From the NCBI RefSeq assembly GCF_006569185.2, contig NZ_VIGC02000002.1, positions 248,001 through 312,000 of the forward strand: a DNA stretch of 64,000 nt, written 5' to 3'. The notes beneath the pieces are model-generated. The model saw nothing but the letters and a program-made list of their open reading frames with translations, had not been told where the DNA came from and did not search any database. The position numbers and the translations under genes are program-made. The stretch comes from Litorilinea aerophila. Its GTDB lineage: Bacteria > Chloroflexota > Anaerolineae > Caldilineales > Caldilineaceae. Every line of letters starts with the position of its first letter. The first letter of the stretch is position 1. Shown piece after piece: positions 37,413 through 48,356 of this stretch.

Positions 37413-38579
37413 TCATGGGGCCACAGGCAGGGTGAAGTAGAAGATGGAGCCCACGTTTTCGGTGCTCTCGAACCAGAGTTGGCCGCCCTGCAGATCCACC
37501 AGGGACTTGGCGATGTGGAGGCCCAGCCCGAAGCCGCTCTCGCCGCTCAGGTAGGCGTTCCCGGCCCGGAAGAAGCTCTCGAAGAGGCGGTGCTTTTCAT
37601 CGGCCGGCACGCCGATGCCCGTGTCCGCGATGGAGACCTGCACGAACCCTGGCTGGGCGGCCCACTCTACCACCAGGACAATTTTGTCGCCCTCGTGGGA
37701 ATACTTGCTGGCGTTGTGGAGCAGGTTGTAGAGGATCTGGACCGTGCGGGCTTCGTCGCAGAGGACAGCCGGCAGGCCAGGCTCCACCCGGATCACCAGT
37801 TCCTGTCCCCGGGCATTCAGATGGGCCTGAAGCTCGCCGGCTACCAGCGAGATGAGCCGTCCCAGATCGGTGGGCTGGGGCTGGAGGGTGAGGCGGGCCG
37901 AGATGAGGTTGGAGACGTCGGCCAGGTTGTCGGTAATGGAGAGCAGGCGATGGGCAGCCCGATGGACGGTCTCCAGGTATTCCTGCTGCATCTGGGCCAG
38001 CGGCCCAAATTCCCCCGCCAGGAAGAGGTCCAGGTAGCCGATGATGGAGGCCAGGGGGGTGCGCAGCTCGTGGAGGGTGAGGGCCATAAACTTGCTCTTC
38101 CACTCCTCGAGGGCCTGGAACTCTTCCCGGGAATTCACACCCGGGATCTCTCGGCCAGGCGTCCGGCCGTTCAGTTCCTGGTTTTCGGCCTGGTAGTGCA
38201 ACAGGGCCCGGCGCAGCCGCTCCTCAATGCTCACATCCTGGAGGATGTGCAGCACCCCCCGTTCGTCCTGGCCGTCCCGCCGGTGCACCAGGTTGTTGAC
38301 GCGCAGGTAGAAGTGCCCGCCCCGAGGATGGGCTCGCTCCACCACCATGGAGACGGGGCCGGTCTGATGGCCATGGAGCAGCGCCCGGATGGCATCCCGC
38401 TGTTCTCGGGAAAGCTCCGGTGTGATGGCAAACAGGGAGAGCCCCTGCAGGGACTCGGCCCTGTCCATGGGAAAGAGTTCCAACATGCCTCCAACTTCCA
38501 CCACTTTCAGGCGGGCATCGGTCAGCGCATAGGCGACCTTTTGGAAGTGGAGGATGGTCTGCATGATGCTGGTGTCCAT
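37413..38579 (-). CDS. PAS-containing sensor histidine kinase
   Basis: A soluble 388-residue kinase: PAS-like sensor (about 5-125), short coiled coil, HisKA with FMALTLHELRTPLASIIGYLD near 165, and HATPase with NLLHNASKYS, DTGIGVPADEKHRLFESFFR and GFGLGLHIAKSLVDLQGG. There are no transmembrane segments and no receiver; the partner regulator is not next to it. Starts at 38579 and 38564 are both possible and neither has a clear ribosome-binding site. It is divergent from aspS, whose promoter lies just upstream of its start. Confidence 0.86.
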   Translation of the reverse strand: MDTSIMQTILHFQKVAYALTDARLKVVEVGGMLELFPMDRAESLQGLSLFAITPELSREQRDAIRALLHGHQTGPVSMVVERAHPRGGHFYLRVNNLVHRRDGQDERGVLHILQDVSIEERLRRALLHYQAENQELNGRTPGREIPGVNSREEFQALEEWKSKFMALTLHELRTPLASIIGYLDLFLAGEFGPLAQMQQEYLETVHRAAHRLLSITDNLADVSNLISARLTLQPQPTDLGRLISLVAGELQAHLNARGQELVIRVEPGLPAVLCDEARTVQILYNLLHNASKYSHEGDKIVLVVEWAAQPGFVQVSIADTGIGVPADEKHRLFESFFRAGNAYLSGESGFGLGLHIAKSLVDLQGGQLWFESTENVGSIFYFTLPVAP

Positions 38580-38693
38580 AGCGCTGCAACGGGCCAAACC
38601 GGAGACGAGGAAACGACAGAAGGTGGCAGCGCCGGGGCTCCGGGCAGAACATGTTGCCAGGCCGTTGGTACGCGCCCGAAGTACCGAAAAGAA

Positions 38694-38722
38694 TTGCACC
38701 GCAGCCCGGAGGGCACTATAAT
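38694..38722 (+). promoter_or_regulatory. promoter of aspS
   Basis: TTGCAC (38694-38699), 17-nt spacer, TATAAT (38717-38722). The expected start near 38729 gives a leader of about 100 nt without T-box features. Confidence 0.8.
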
Positions 38723-38829
38723 GGCGCCAAAAGACGATGCCGTCCTGGAGAAATTATACCACTTTTTCCAGAGATGCGCAGCAAACCATCGGCCATCCTG
38801 GCCAGCCCAGCAAAACGAGGAATGGATTT

Positions 38830-40641
<1,812 letters not shown>

Positions 40642-40814
40642 CCTATGCCGCCGCCAATCGGCCAGGGAGCCTGATGCAGTGCCCGGTTCGGGGTACGCAG
40701 GTCCCCCGTGCTTGTATGACAGAGGCGCAGGGAACGCGGACCCCACCGACTGCCGACTACTGTCTACCGACTACTGCCTACCGAGCTGTATCACCCTGGT
40801 GTCGTTGTCCATCT

Positions 40815-42155
40815 ATGCAAGGTGAAGATCCTGTGGCGCAGATCACATCGTCGCCTCCCATCTCTCCACGCCTGGGCCGCCGGCCGGATCTGCTGGGCGC
40901 GGTCATGGCCAGGCTGGGTGCAATGGTGGGCGCCGGCGTTTTCATCGGCATCGGCATCGGCGCCGGGGTGGCTGGCCCGGCTGTCACCCTGGCCATCTTG
41001 CTGGCTGCCCTGGTGGCCATCTGCACCGGGTTTTCCAGCGCGCGGCTGGCCCTGGGCTACCCTGCCGGCGAAAGCACCTACGAGTACGGCTACAAGTACC
41101 TGAATCGCTTCCTGGGCTTCATTGCCGGCTGGATGTTTTTGCTGGCGGAGAGCGCGGCCGCGGCCACGGCCGCCCTGGGCGTGGGGGGCTATCTCCTGGG
41201 CTTCCTCCACCTGCCCGGCGGCCAGGTCTGGCAGATGGGGCTGGGGCTGCTGGCCGTCCTGCTGCCCACCGGCCTGCTCCTGGCCGGACGCCGCCGTTCC
41301 GCCCCGGTGATGGCCCTGGTAGGCGGCGTCACGGTGGTGGTGCTGGTGGGCTTTGTCCTGGCGGGCTTGCCCATCCTGGACGCAAACGGGCTCAAGCACT
41401 TCGTGCCCTTCTTCGTGCCCCCTTCCACCGGGGTGAGCCCCTGGCGCTCGGTGTTACACGCGACCGCGCTCCTGTTTGTGGCCTTTGCCGGCCACCAGCA
41501 GATCCACCGGCAGGTTCAAGAGAACATCCCCGGGCCGGGGGAAAGTTTCCAGGTCACGGCCATTGCCCTGGGCGTGGCCACGGCTCTCTACCTGGCGGTG
41601 GCAGTGGTAGCCATCGGCAGCGCGGGCGCCGGCTCCTTCGCCACCCTCACCCGGACCACGGCCGCGCCCCTGGCCCTCATTGCCGACAGCTTTCCCCTGC
41701 CCGGCATGGGCCTGGTCCTGGCCCTGGGCGCCATCCTGGCCATGCTCCACATGGTGTTCCACCTGCTTCTGCGTCTCTCCCGCATGACGGTGGTCATGAG
41801 CCGGCGGCGGGATATGCCCCTGCGGCTGGCCCGGCTCCACAAGCCGGAAAGCCTGCCCGAGGCTGCGGTGGCTGGCGTGGGCCTGTTGGTGGCCGGGCTG
41901 GTGGTCCTGGTGGGGGATCTGGACACCCTCTGGGCCCTGAGCGCCTTTGGCGCGCTGGTCTACGCGGCCATCACCAATTTGAGCGCCCTGCAGCTGCCCA
42001 CCGACGCCCAGCGCCTCCCCCGCATCGTCGCCACGGTGGGACTTGTCACCTCCCTCTTCCTGGCCTTTTGGGTGGAGCCCGCCATCTGGATCACGGGGTG
42101 TGCCCTGGTGCTGGCCGGGCTGGCCTGGAAGTGGGGCATGCACTGGGGCCGCTAG
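40815..42155 (+). CDS. APC-superfamily amino acid permease
   Basis: A 446-residue membrane protein with about 12 hydrophobic helices. The first helix carries the substrate-binding motif MVGAGVFIGIGIGAGVAGPA near residue 38, typical of the APC family, and the GYPAGESTYEYGYKYL block follows. It probably takes up an amino acid or related amine by ion symport or exchange; the substrate is not visible. Start 40815 lacks a clear ribosome-binding site; GTG 40833 has AAGGTG 8 nt upstream and may be the true start. The gap before it (40642-40814) shows nothing else recognisable. Confidence 0.85.
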   Translation: MQGEDPVAQITSSPPISPRLGRRPDLLGAVMARLGAMVGAGVFIGIGIGAGVAGPAVTLAILLAALVAICTGFSSARLALGYPAGESTYEYGYKYLNRFLGFIAGWMFLLAESAAAATAALGVGGYLLGFLHLPGGQVWQMGLGLLAVLLPTGLLLAGRRRSAPVMALVGGVTVVVLVGFVLAGLPILDANGLKHFVPFFVPPSTGVSPWRSVLHATALLFVAFAGHQQIHRQVQENIPGPGESFQVTAIALGVATALYLAVAVVAIGSAGAGSFATLTRTTAAPLALIADSFPLPGMGLVLALGAILAMLHMVFHLLLRLSRMTVVMSRRRDMPLRLARLHKPESLPEAAVAGVGLLVAGLVVLVGDLDTLWALSAFGALVYAAITNLSALQLPTDAQRLPRIVATVGLVTSLFLAFWVEPAIWITGCALVLAGLAWKWGMHWGR

Positions 42156-42231
42156 TCCAGTCACCCATCGTCGCAACCTGCCCACCTGCCTGGGGCGCCC
42201 AGCGCACCCCGCCATCCAACAGGAGGAACCC

Positions 42232-43374
42232 ATGCAGATCACCGACATCACCACCGAGATCGTTCACGTCAACCACCGGGGGGACTGGGTCTTCGTGCTG
42301 GTCCACACCGACGAGGGCATCACCGGCCTGGGCGAGGCCAGCCACAGCGGCAACGATGCCCTGCTGGTCGCGGTGCTGGAGCAGTTCAAGCCCCACCTGG
42401 TGGGCCAGGATCCGACCCAGATCGAGGCCCTCTGGCAGCGCATGGCCCGGCTGAACGGCGGACGCATTGCCCACACCGCGGTCAGCGGCGTGGAGCAGGC
42501 CCTCTGGGACATCCTGGGCCAGCGGCTGGGGGTACCCATCCACGTGCTCTTCGGCGGCGCGCTGCGCAAACGGCTGCGCCTCTACGCCAACATTAACCGC
42601 CACGTCCAGGAGCGCACGCCCGAGGGGTTCGCCCGGGCCGCACGCCAGGCGGTGGCGGAAGGCTTCACCGCCATCAAGCTGGCCCCCTTTGACGAACTGC
42701 GGGAACCGGACCACATCCGTCGGGGACCCCGGGCGGCGTGGCGGGCCGGGGTGGAGCGGGTGCGGGCAGTGCGCCAGGCCATCGGCGAGGAGATCGAGCT
42801 GGCTGTGGACTGCCATGGCCGCATGGACGCCTCGGAGGCCCTGCTGGTGGCCGACGCCCTGGCCGACTGCCAGCTCTTCTGGTACGAGGAGCCGGTCCCC
42901 CATCACCTGGTGGACGACCTGGCCCGCATCACCCAGGCAGTGCCCATGCCCACCGCCTCCGCGGAGAGCGTCTTCGGCATGGAAGGGTTTCAGCCCTTCC
43001 TGACCCGGCGGGTGGTGGATGTGCTCATGCCCGACGTGAAGCATGACGGCGGGCTGTTGGAGACGAAACGGATCGCGGGTGCGGCCCGGATGCACCAGCT
43101 CCTCATTGCGCCCCACAACCCCTCGGGGCCGGTGGCTGCGGCGGCCACGGCCCAGGTGGCCAGTACGCTGAGCAACTTTTACATTCTGGAATACGCGTGG
43201 GGAGAGGTGGACTGGCGAGCCCAACTGCTGGAGCCGGCCGAACGCATCGAAGACGGCTACCTGATCCTCTCGGAGGAGCCCGGGCTGGGCCATCGCCTCA
43301 ATCCGGCCGTGGTGGCGGCCCACCGCCGGGCCACCGCCAGCGGAGTGGATTCTTCCAAGGTGCAGCCGGGGTGA
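42232..43374 (+). CDS. enolase-superfamily (mandelate racemase/galactonate dehydratase-like) enzyme
   Basis: A 380-residue member of the mandelate racemase group, which removes a proton next to a carboxylate, usually to dehydrate an acid sugar. The N-terminal capping domain (about 1-115) is followed by a barrel with AIKLAPFDE (catalytic Lys region), metal ligands in ELAVDCHGRMD, WYEEPVP and ASAESVFG, and a His in VKHDGG near the end of the barrel. The pattern is closest to the DgoD-like subgroup, but the acid sugar is not certain. AGGAGG lies 6 nt before the ATG. It follows the APC permease gene, but no clear pathway link is visible. Confidence 0.88.
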   Translation: MQITDITTEIVHVNHRGDWVFVLVHTDEGITGLGEASHSGNDALLVAVLEQFKPHLVGQDPTQIEALWQRMARLNGGRIAHTAVSGVEQALWDILGQRLGVPIHVLFGGALRKRLRLYANINRHVQERTPEGFARAARQAVAEGFTAIKLAPFDELREPDHIRRGPRAAWRAGVERVRAVRQAIGEEIELAVDCHGRMDASEALLVADALADCQLFWYEEPVPHHLVDDLARITQAVPMPTASAESVFGMEGFQPFLTRRVVDVLMPDVKHDGGLLETKRIAGAARMHQLLIAPHNPSGPVAAAATAQVASTLSNFYILEYAWGEVDWRAQLLEPAERIEDGYLILSEEPGLGHRLNPAVVAAHRRATASGVDSSKVQPG

Positions 43375-43380
43375 GGCCGG

Positions 43381-44349
43381 TCAGGGCACCACGGCCCTGG
43401 CCCGCAAATACTCGACGATGGCCAGGAGCTGCTGGTCGCTCAGGTCTGGGCGACCACCACTGGGGGGCATCACCAGCCCGGTGGTGTTGGCCGGGTCGTC
43501 CAGGGCCACGCCCTTGCGGATGAATGCCACCGCGGCCTGGGCTTCCCCCTCCAGGATCACAGCAGAGTCCACCAGGGAAGGGCCCAGGTTGGCCACGCCC
43601 CGGGCGTCCTGGCCGTGACAGGCGGCACAGGCCTCCCGGTAGAGTCCTTCGCCCTGGGTCACCACCGCGATGTCGGCCCGGGCCGGCTCCACCGGCCCAT
43701 CCGCCCGGGTGGGGATGAGGGTGGGGAATGCTGCCGGCGCCGCGATCGCAGCCGGTGCGGCCAGGGCTTCCTCATGCCCTTGGGCATTCACCCGGGCCAG
43801 CAGGACAAAGGCCAGCACCACCGCCACGGGGATGGCCACCACCGGCACCCAGGGTGTGGCCGTTGTCATCTCTTCGTCGGGCAGGCCGGCGTTGAGGGCG
43901 ATCAGGCAACAGGCGGTGATGATGGTGAAGGCGACCAGGGCCAGGAAGGGGATGGTCACAAAGCCGAACCAGTTGATCCACATGGTGGTACAGGGCACGC
44001 CAATTTCGCAGGTGGCCGCCTCACTGAAAAGGGTTGTCTTCTGGAGCAGGTAGTGGTAGGTAGAGACACCCTGCCCCAGGAGGGAGAAGGGCAACACCAG
44101 CACAGGCAGGTGGCGATCCCGGCGCAACAGGCCCACGGCCAGCACCCCAGCCAGGGGATACATGAGGATGCGCTGATACCAGCAAAGTTTGCAGGGAATA
44201 TAGCCGGCCACCTCGCTGAAATAGAGGCTGCCGGCCATGGCGATCCAGGCGGCCAGCAGGGCCACGTAGAGGCTCCCGTGTTCGAAGCGCTCCCACCAGG
44301 TTATCTTTTCGTCCATGGAGTTTCCAATCTTTCTCCCCATCAGGCTCAT
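43381..44349 (-). CDS. DsbB-type disulfide oxidoreductase fused to cytochrome c
   Basis: A 322-residue fusion. Residues about 25-155 are a four-helix DsbB/BdbC: redox pair CKLC at 53-56 and second pair C114 and C120 on the outer face. DsbB reoxidises DsbA-like enzymes. A fifth helix (about 168-187) leads to an Ala/Pro linker and an outer class I cytochrome c with CAACH at 241-245 and a Met ligand in LVMPPSGG near 290. Electrons taken from protein thiols could thus pass to heme as well as to quinone. The start at 44349 forms an ATGA overlap with the stop of the glycosyltransferase gene upstream; ATG 44316 is an alternative. Confidence 0.9.
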   Translation of the reverse strand: MSLMGRKIGNSMDEKITWWERFEHGSLYVALLAAWIAMAGSLYFSEVAGYIPCKLCWYQRILMYPLAGVLAVGLLRRDRHLPVLVLPFSLLGQGVSTYHYLLQKTTLFSEAATCEIGVPCTTMWINWFGFVTIPFLALVAFTIITACCLIALNAGLPDEEMTTATPWVPVVAIPVAVVLAFVLLARVNAQGHEEALAAPAAIAAPAAFPTLIPTRADGPVEPARADIAVVTQGEGLYREACAACHGQDARGVANLGPSLVDSAVILEGEAQAAVAFIRKGVALDDPANTTGLVMPPSGGRPDLSDQQLLAIVEYLRARAVVP

Positions 44350-45344
44350 TCTACCCGGGCTTCCGGCGGCATGTGGGATGCCCGCGCGGCGTCGCCTACA
44401 AAGCCATAGGCGCGGGAGACCAGGTAGAGGGGCCTGCCCTTGACTTCATCGTAGATGCGGCCCAGGTATTCCCCGATGATCCCCAGGAAGATGAGCTGGA
44501 CGCCCCCCAGGAAGAGGACGCTGACCAGGGTGGTGGCCTGCCCCAGGAAGAAGTTGTTGCCCGAGAGGCGCAGGATCACCGTGGCCACGATGCCCAGCAG
44601 GCTGAGGAAGGCCAGCCCAAAGCCAAAGTAGGTGGCCATCTGCAGGGGCAGGTAGCTGAAGCTGGTGATGGCCACCATGGCCAGCCGCAACATCTTACGC
44701 AAGGGGTATTTGGTTTCGCCGGCGTAGCGGGCCGCCCGCTCGTAGTAGACGCCCGTCTGCTTGAAGCCGACCCAACTGCTCAGCCCCCGCATGAAGCGGT
44801 GGCGCTCCCGCAGGCGGCGCATGGCCAGCACCACCGAGCGATCCATCAGCCGGAAGTCCCCGGCATCCAGGGGAATGTCCACGTCGGTGATGCGCTGGAG
44901 CAGGCGGTAGAAGAGGCTGGCCGTCCACAGCTTGAACCAGGTCTCCCCCCGGCGCATCTTGCGCACCGCATAGACCACCTCATATCCCTCCCGCCACTTC
45001 TGGATCATCTCCAGGATCACCTCCGGCGGATCCTGCAGGTCGGCGTCCATCACGATCACCGCCGCGCCGTCGGCGAAGTCCGTCCCCGCGGTGATGGCGA
45101 TCTGGTGGCCAAAGTTGCGGCTGAACTCGATGATCTTCACCCGGGGGTCCTGCCGATGAAGCTCCAGCAGCAACTGGGCCGAGCGGTCGGTGCTGCCATC
45201 GTTGACGCAGATGAGCTCCCACGGCTCCCCGGTGCTGTCCATGATGGCCACCACCCGGCGATACAGTTCCGGTATGACCGGCTCCTCGTTCCAGATGGGC
45301 ACGACGAGCGAGAATGTAGGCGAGCTGGCATGGGTGTCTGTCAT
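44346..45344 (-). CDS. GtrB/DPM1-like family 2 glycosyltransferase with two membrane helices
   Basis: A 332-residue enzyme that makes a polyprenyl-phosphate sugar. The GT-A domain has [33 protein letters not shown] and the metal-binding [13 protein letters not shown]. Two C-terminal helices (about 225-250 and 260-285) match the GtrB/CsbB subfamily. A -10 box lies 8 nt before the ATG and there is no Shine-Dalgarno sequence. The stop overlaps the start of the DsbB-cytochrome c gene, so the two are co-expressed although no functional link is obvious. Confidence 0.92.
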   Translation of the reverse strand: MTDTHASSPTFSLVVPIWNEEPVIPELYRRVVAIMDSTGEPWELICVNDGSTDRSAQLLLELHRQDPRVKIIEFSRNFGHQIAITAGTDFADGAAVIVMDADLQDPPEVILEMIQKWREGYEVVYAVRKMRRGETWFKLWTASLFYRLLQRITDVDIPLDAGDFRLMDRSVVLAMRRLRERHRFMRGLSSWVGFKQTGVYYERAARYAGETKYPLRKMLRLAMVAITSFSYLPLQMATYFGFGLAFLSLLGIVATVILRLSGNNFFLGQATTLVSVLFLGGVQLIFLGIIGEYLGRIYDEVKGRPLYLVSRAYGFVGDAARASHMPPEARVE

Positions 45345-45352
45345 GATGCTGT

Positions 45353-45381
45353 ATCGTAAAACAAAGCGAAACACCGGTCAA
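45353..45381 (-). promoter_or_regulatory. promoter of glycosyltransferase/DsbB-cytochrome c operon
   Basis: On the minus strand TTGACC (45376-45381), 17-nt spacer, TACGAT (45353-45358), 8 nt before the ATG. Confidence 0.75.
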
Positions 45382-45500
45382 AACCGCCGGGCGACAGGGT
45401 ACTGATCCTGCTCCCAGGCCGGGGGCGAAACGGCCGTTCGCCCCAGCACCACCGCCGAATGGCCGGGGCATCCATCGACACACCCCCCACCCCGGGCACG

Positions 45501-45550
45501 TTGACGTCCCGGTACGGCAATGTTAGACTGACCGCACCAGACGGTCAATC
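45501..45550 (+). promoter_or_regulatory. promoter with operator-like inverted repeat
   Basis: TTGACG (45501-45506), 17-nt spacer, TAGACT (45524-45529). Immediately downstream TGACCG and CGGTCA stand as inverted repeats around CACCAGA, covering the expected transcription start, a typical repressor position. Confidence 0.6.
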
Positions 45551-45588
45551 ATGGATGCTCAGGATAAGGACACAACGAAGAAAACGAT

Positions 45589-46281
45589 ATGAGTAGATCT
45601 CACCATCGCCTTCCATCCCAGCCCTGGCTCTGGAGCCGGGACCTGGCCGGTAGCCTCCCCCTTTTCCCCCGGGCTGTCGGTTCGAGCCTGGCCCAGAGCC
45701 TGGAGTTGCCGGGCTTTCGTCGCAAGCGGTTGCTCTTTGGGCACCTGGACCGTCCCGGTCGCATCCACGTGTACAGCGCGGAATGCCGGGCCGGCGAGCG
45801 CCTGCGGGTGCAGCTCCTGGTGCCCATGTTGCCGTCGGGCGGCTCGGTGGTCCCGGCCTTTGCGCTGGTGGCCCAAAGCCTTCCCTACAGCGCGGACATC
45901 CACCAGCTGCCCCTGGATCTGCCGGCGGGGTACAGCGCGGTGGTGGCACCGCCGCCGGGTGAACTGGTCATGCCCATCCGCGACCTGTTGACCCGGGCCG
46001 CCTACTACCCGGGGCCGGTCATCGACACCCGCACCCTGGTGGGTGGCCGCTGTTACATCATCGTCTGGAGTCCCCACAATCACATGGGCAAATACGCCCT
46101 CCAGATCGGCTACCGCTGGCCCTGGTCGTGGGCCTACTGGCTCCAGGTGCCCCTCTACTGGTGGCAGATCCGGGGCTGGTTCGGCCTGAGCCGGGCCGCG
46201 GCCCCCCTGGCAGCTGCCGGTGCCCTGGTGGGGCTGGGGCTGCTGGTGAAAGGGGTGCGGGCCTGGCAGAACAGCCGGTAA
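45589..46281 (+). CDS. hypothetical protein with C-terminal membrane anchor
   Basis: A 230-residue protein of no recognised family. There is no signal peptide. The body is rich in Leu, Pro and aromatic residues, with a Trp-rich stretch (WPWSWAYWLQVPLYWWQIRGW, about 180-200; first 20 residues count). One hydrophobic segment (about 203-222, AAAPLAAAGALVGLGLLVKG) ends only about eight residues before the C-terminus, the layout of a tail-anchored protein. The next gene, 44 nt away, encodes a Get3/ArsA-type ATPase, the class that delivers tail-anchored proteins in eukaryotes. A client-carrier link is an inference from topology and gene order. Confidence 0.65.
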   Translation: MSRSHHRLPSQPWLWSRDLAGSLPLFPRAVGSSLAQSLELPGFRRKRLLFGHLDRPGRIHVYSAECRAGERLRVQLLVPMLPSGGSVVPAFALVAQSLPYSADIHQLPLDLPAGYSAVVAPPPGELVMPIRDLLTRAAYYPGPVIDTRTLVGGRCYIIVWSPHNHMGKYALQIGYRWPWSWAYWLQVPLYWWQIRGWFGLSRAAAPLAAAGALVGLGLLVKGVRAWQNSR

Positions 46282-46325
46282 AAAAGATTGAAGATTGAAG
46301 ATTGGTGATTGAAGAGGGGGCAGTT

Positions 46326-47534
46326 GTGAGGATCATTCTCTATCTGGGCAAGGGCGGCGTGGGGAAGACCACGGTCGCGGCCGCGTCGGCCCTGCGCAGC
46401 GCCCAATTGGGGTACCGGACCCTGGTGGTCAGCACAGACATTGCCCATAGCCTGGCGGACAGCCTGGGCCTCCCCCTCCACGCTGAACCTCGAGAGGTGG
46501 CGCCCCGCCTCTACGCCCAGGAGATCAACGTGCTGGAAGAAGTGCGCCAGCATTGGGGCCAGATGCAGGAGTACGTGGGCAACCTGCTGCGCCGCCAGGG
46601 CATGAGCAAGGCCATCGCCGAAGAGATGGCCATCATCCCCGGCATGGAAGAAATCGTGAGCCTGCTCCACATCCATCGGCAGGCCCTGGAGGGCCACTTC
46701 GACCGGGTGGTGGTGGACGCGGCCCCCACCGGAGAGACCATGCGCCTCCTGACCATGCCGGAGAGCTTCCAGTGGTACGTGGGCCGCATGGCCGGCTGGA
46801 ACGAGGCCACCCTGCGCATGGTCGGCGGCCTCCTGCGGCGGGTGATGCCGGGGTTGGATCCCCTGGCCGGCCTGAACAACCTGGTAGCCGGGGTGAAGGC
46901 GCTGCAGCAGGTGCTCACCGACCCCCAGGTGGCCAGCTATCGGGTGGTACTCAATCCGGAAAAGATGGTGCTCAAGGAAGGGGCCCGGGCGGTTACCTAC
47001 CTGGCCCTCTTCGGCTACCCCGTGGACGCGGTGGTGGTCAACCGCATCCTGCCGGGGGTGGACGAGGGCGAGGACCAGCAGGGTCAGGTATGGGCGCCCA
47101 GCGCCGACCCCTACCTGCGACGCCTCCAGGAGATCCAGGCCCGCTACCTGGCCGACATCCGGCGGGAATTCTACCCCCTGCCCATCCTGGAGGCGCCCTG
47201 GTTCGACGTGGAGATGGTGGGGCTGGCGCGTCTGGAGATCCTGGGTCAGGCCCTGTTCGGCGAGCGGGACCCAGGCCAGGTGCTGTTCGTGGGGCAGACC
47301 CAGGAAATCGTGGAAGAGGGAGAGGAGCTGATTTTGAAATTGCCCCTCCCCCATGTAGAGTTGGACAAGGTTCGCCTTACCAAGCGGGGGGATGAGCTTT
47401 ACGTCACCATCGGCAACTTCAAACGGGAGCTACTGTTGCCTGCAGTGCTGGCCCAGCGAGACGCCAGTGGCGCTTCCTTTGTCGATGGCGTCCTCCAGAT
47501 CCGCTTTCCGCCCCGTCAGGCGGAGCCCATCTAA
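46326..47534 (+). CDS. ArsA/Get3-family ATPase with HSP20-like C-terminal domain
   Basis: A 402-residue single-ATPase-domain protein. The deviant P-loop GKGGVGKTT is at about 7-15, switch I reads [11 protein letters not shown] and switch [16 protein letters not shown], as in ArsA and Get3. The last 75 residues ([17 protein letters not shown] to GVLQIRFP) form an alpha-crystallin/HSP20-like sandwich found in many bacterial ArsA homologues. No cysteines are present, so arsenite binding as in ArsA, or the Get3 zinc site, is unlikely. The GTG at 46326 is chosen because GAGGGGG lies 5 nt upstream. It follows the single-helix protein gene. Confidence 0.88.
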   Translation: MRIILYLGKGGVGKTTVAAASALRSAQLGYRTLVVSTDIAHSLADSLGLPLHAEPREVAPRLYAQEINVLEEVRQHWGQMQEYVGNLLRRQGMSKAIAEEMAIIPGMEEIVSLLHIHRQALEGHFDRVVVDAAPTGETMRLLTMPESFQWYVGRMAGWNEATLRMVGGLLRRVMPGLDPLAGLNNLVAGVKALQQVLTDPQVASYRVVLNPEKMVLKEGARAVTYLALFGYPVDAVVVNRILPGVDEGEDQQGQVWAPSADPYLRRLQEIQARYLADIRREFYPLPILEAPWFDVEMVGLARLEILGQALFGERDPGQVLFVGQTQEIVEEGEELILKLPLPHVELDKVRLTKRGDELYVTIGNFKRELLLPAVLAQRDASGASFVDGVLQIRFPPRQAEPI

Positions 47535-47620
47535 ACTCGATGACCGGCTCATCGGCCACCTGTGGCACCGGCAAGAAGACCTTCCAGGAATGCATCCGTT
47601 GAGGAGTAGCTGAGGAATCC

Positions 47621-48283
47621 ATGATCGACTTCCTGAAGAACACCGTCGCACTGGGCAGCGGCCTGGCCCTGGGCAGCCAGGTGGGCCTGCGGCTCGGCTT
47701 TCACCTCCAGCCCCACCCCATGCCCCACCAGATGGCCGCCACCCTGGACCATCCATGGCGCATGAAGTATCGCAACCCCGGGGCGACCCTGGGGCTCTTC
47801 GGCATCCTGGCCGGCATGCACGTCCTGGACCTGGGCTGTGGCACCGGGACTTTCACCGTGGAGATGGCGCGGATGGTGGGCAGCGAGGGCATGGTTCACG
47901 CCGTGGAGATCCAGCGGCCCCTGCTGGAACGGGCCCAACATCGCCTGACCCAGGCGGGCCTGGCCGAACGGGTTCGCTTCCACCACAGCGGCGCCTACCG
48001 GCTCCCCCTGCCGGACGCCAGCATCGACCTGGCCGTGCTCATCGCCACCCTGCCCCAGATTCCGGACAAGGCCCGGGCCCTGGCGGAGCTGCGCCGGGTC
48101 CTCAAGCCCGGCGGACGCCTGGCCGTCAGCGAAGAGTTGCCCGACCCGGCCTACGTGCCGCCCCCCGTGACCCGTCGCTGGCTCCAGGACGCGGGCTTCC
48201 ACCCGGCCGGCCAGAGCGGAACCTGGTTCTGCTACAGCGTGGTCGCCTTCCCAGAGCCCGCCCCCCTGGAACGAACCGAATGA
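47621..48283 (+). CDS. class I SAM-dependent methyltransferase
   Basis: A 220-residue methyltransferase. The S-adenosylmethionine site is VLDLGCGTGTFTVEMARMV near residues 68-86, followed by an acidic loop VHAVEIQRPLL and LPDASIDLAVLIATLPQI. It belongs to the UbiE/Methyltransf_11 group; the substrate is unknown. The first 45 residues are more hydrophobic than usual and may lie on the membrane. GAGG lies 6 nt before the ATG. It sits between the ArsA-like gene and truD on the same strand. Confidence 0.88.
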   Translation: MIDFLKNTVALGSGLALGSQVGLRLGFHLQPHPMPHQMAATLDHPWRMKYRNPGATLGLFGILAGMHVLDLGCGTGTFTVEMARMVGSEGMVHAVEIQRPLLERAQHRLTQAGLAERVRFHHSGAYRLPLPDASIDLAVLIATLPQIPDKARALAELRRVLKPGGRLAVSEELPDPAYVPPPVTRRWLQDAGFHPAGQSGTWFCYSVVAFPEPAPLERTE

Positions 48284-48356
48284 GCCGGGTTCGTTTGAAC
48301 GTCAGATTGGCCAGCCAGCCCTTTGGAACCGACCTTCCTACACAGACGAGCATATC

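Noticed and set aside
46326-47534. Arsenite efflux ATPase
   Set aside because: Single ATPase domain, no cysteines and no arsB or arsD nearby; a Get3-like role fits better.
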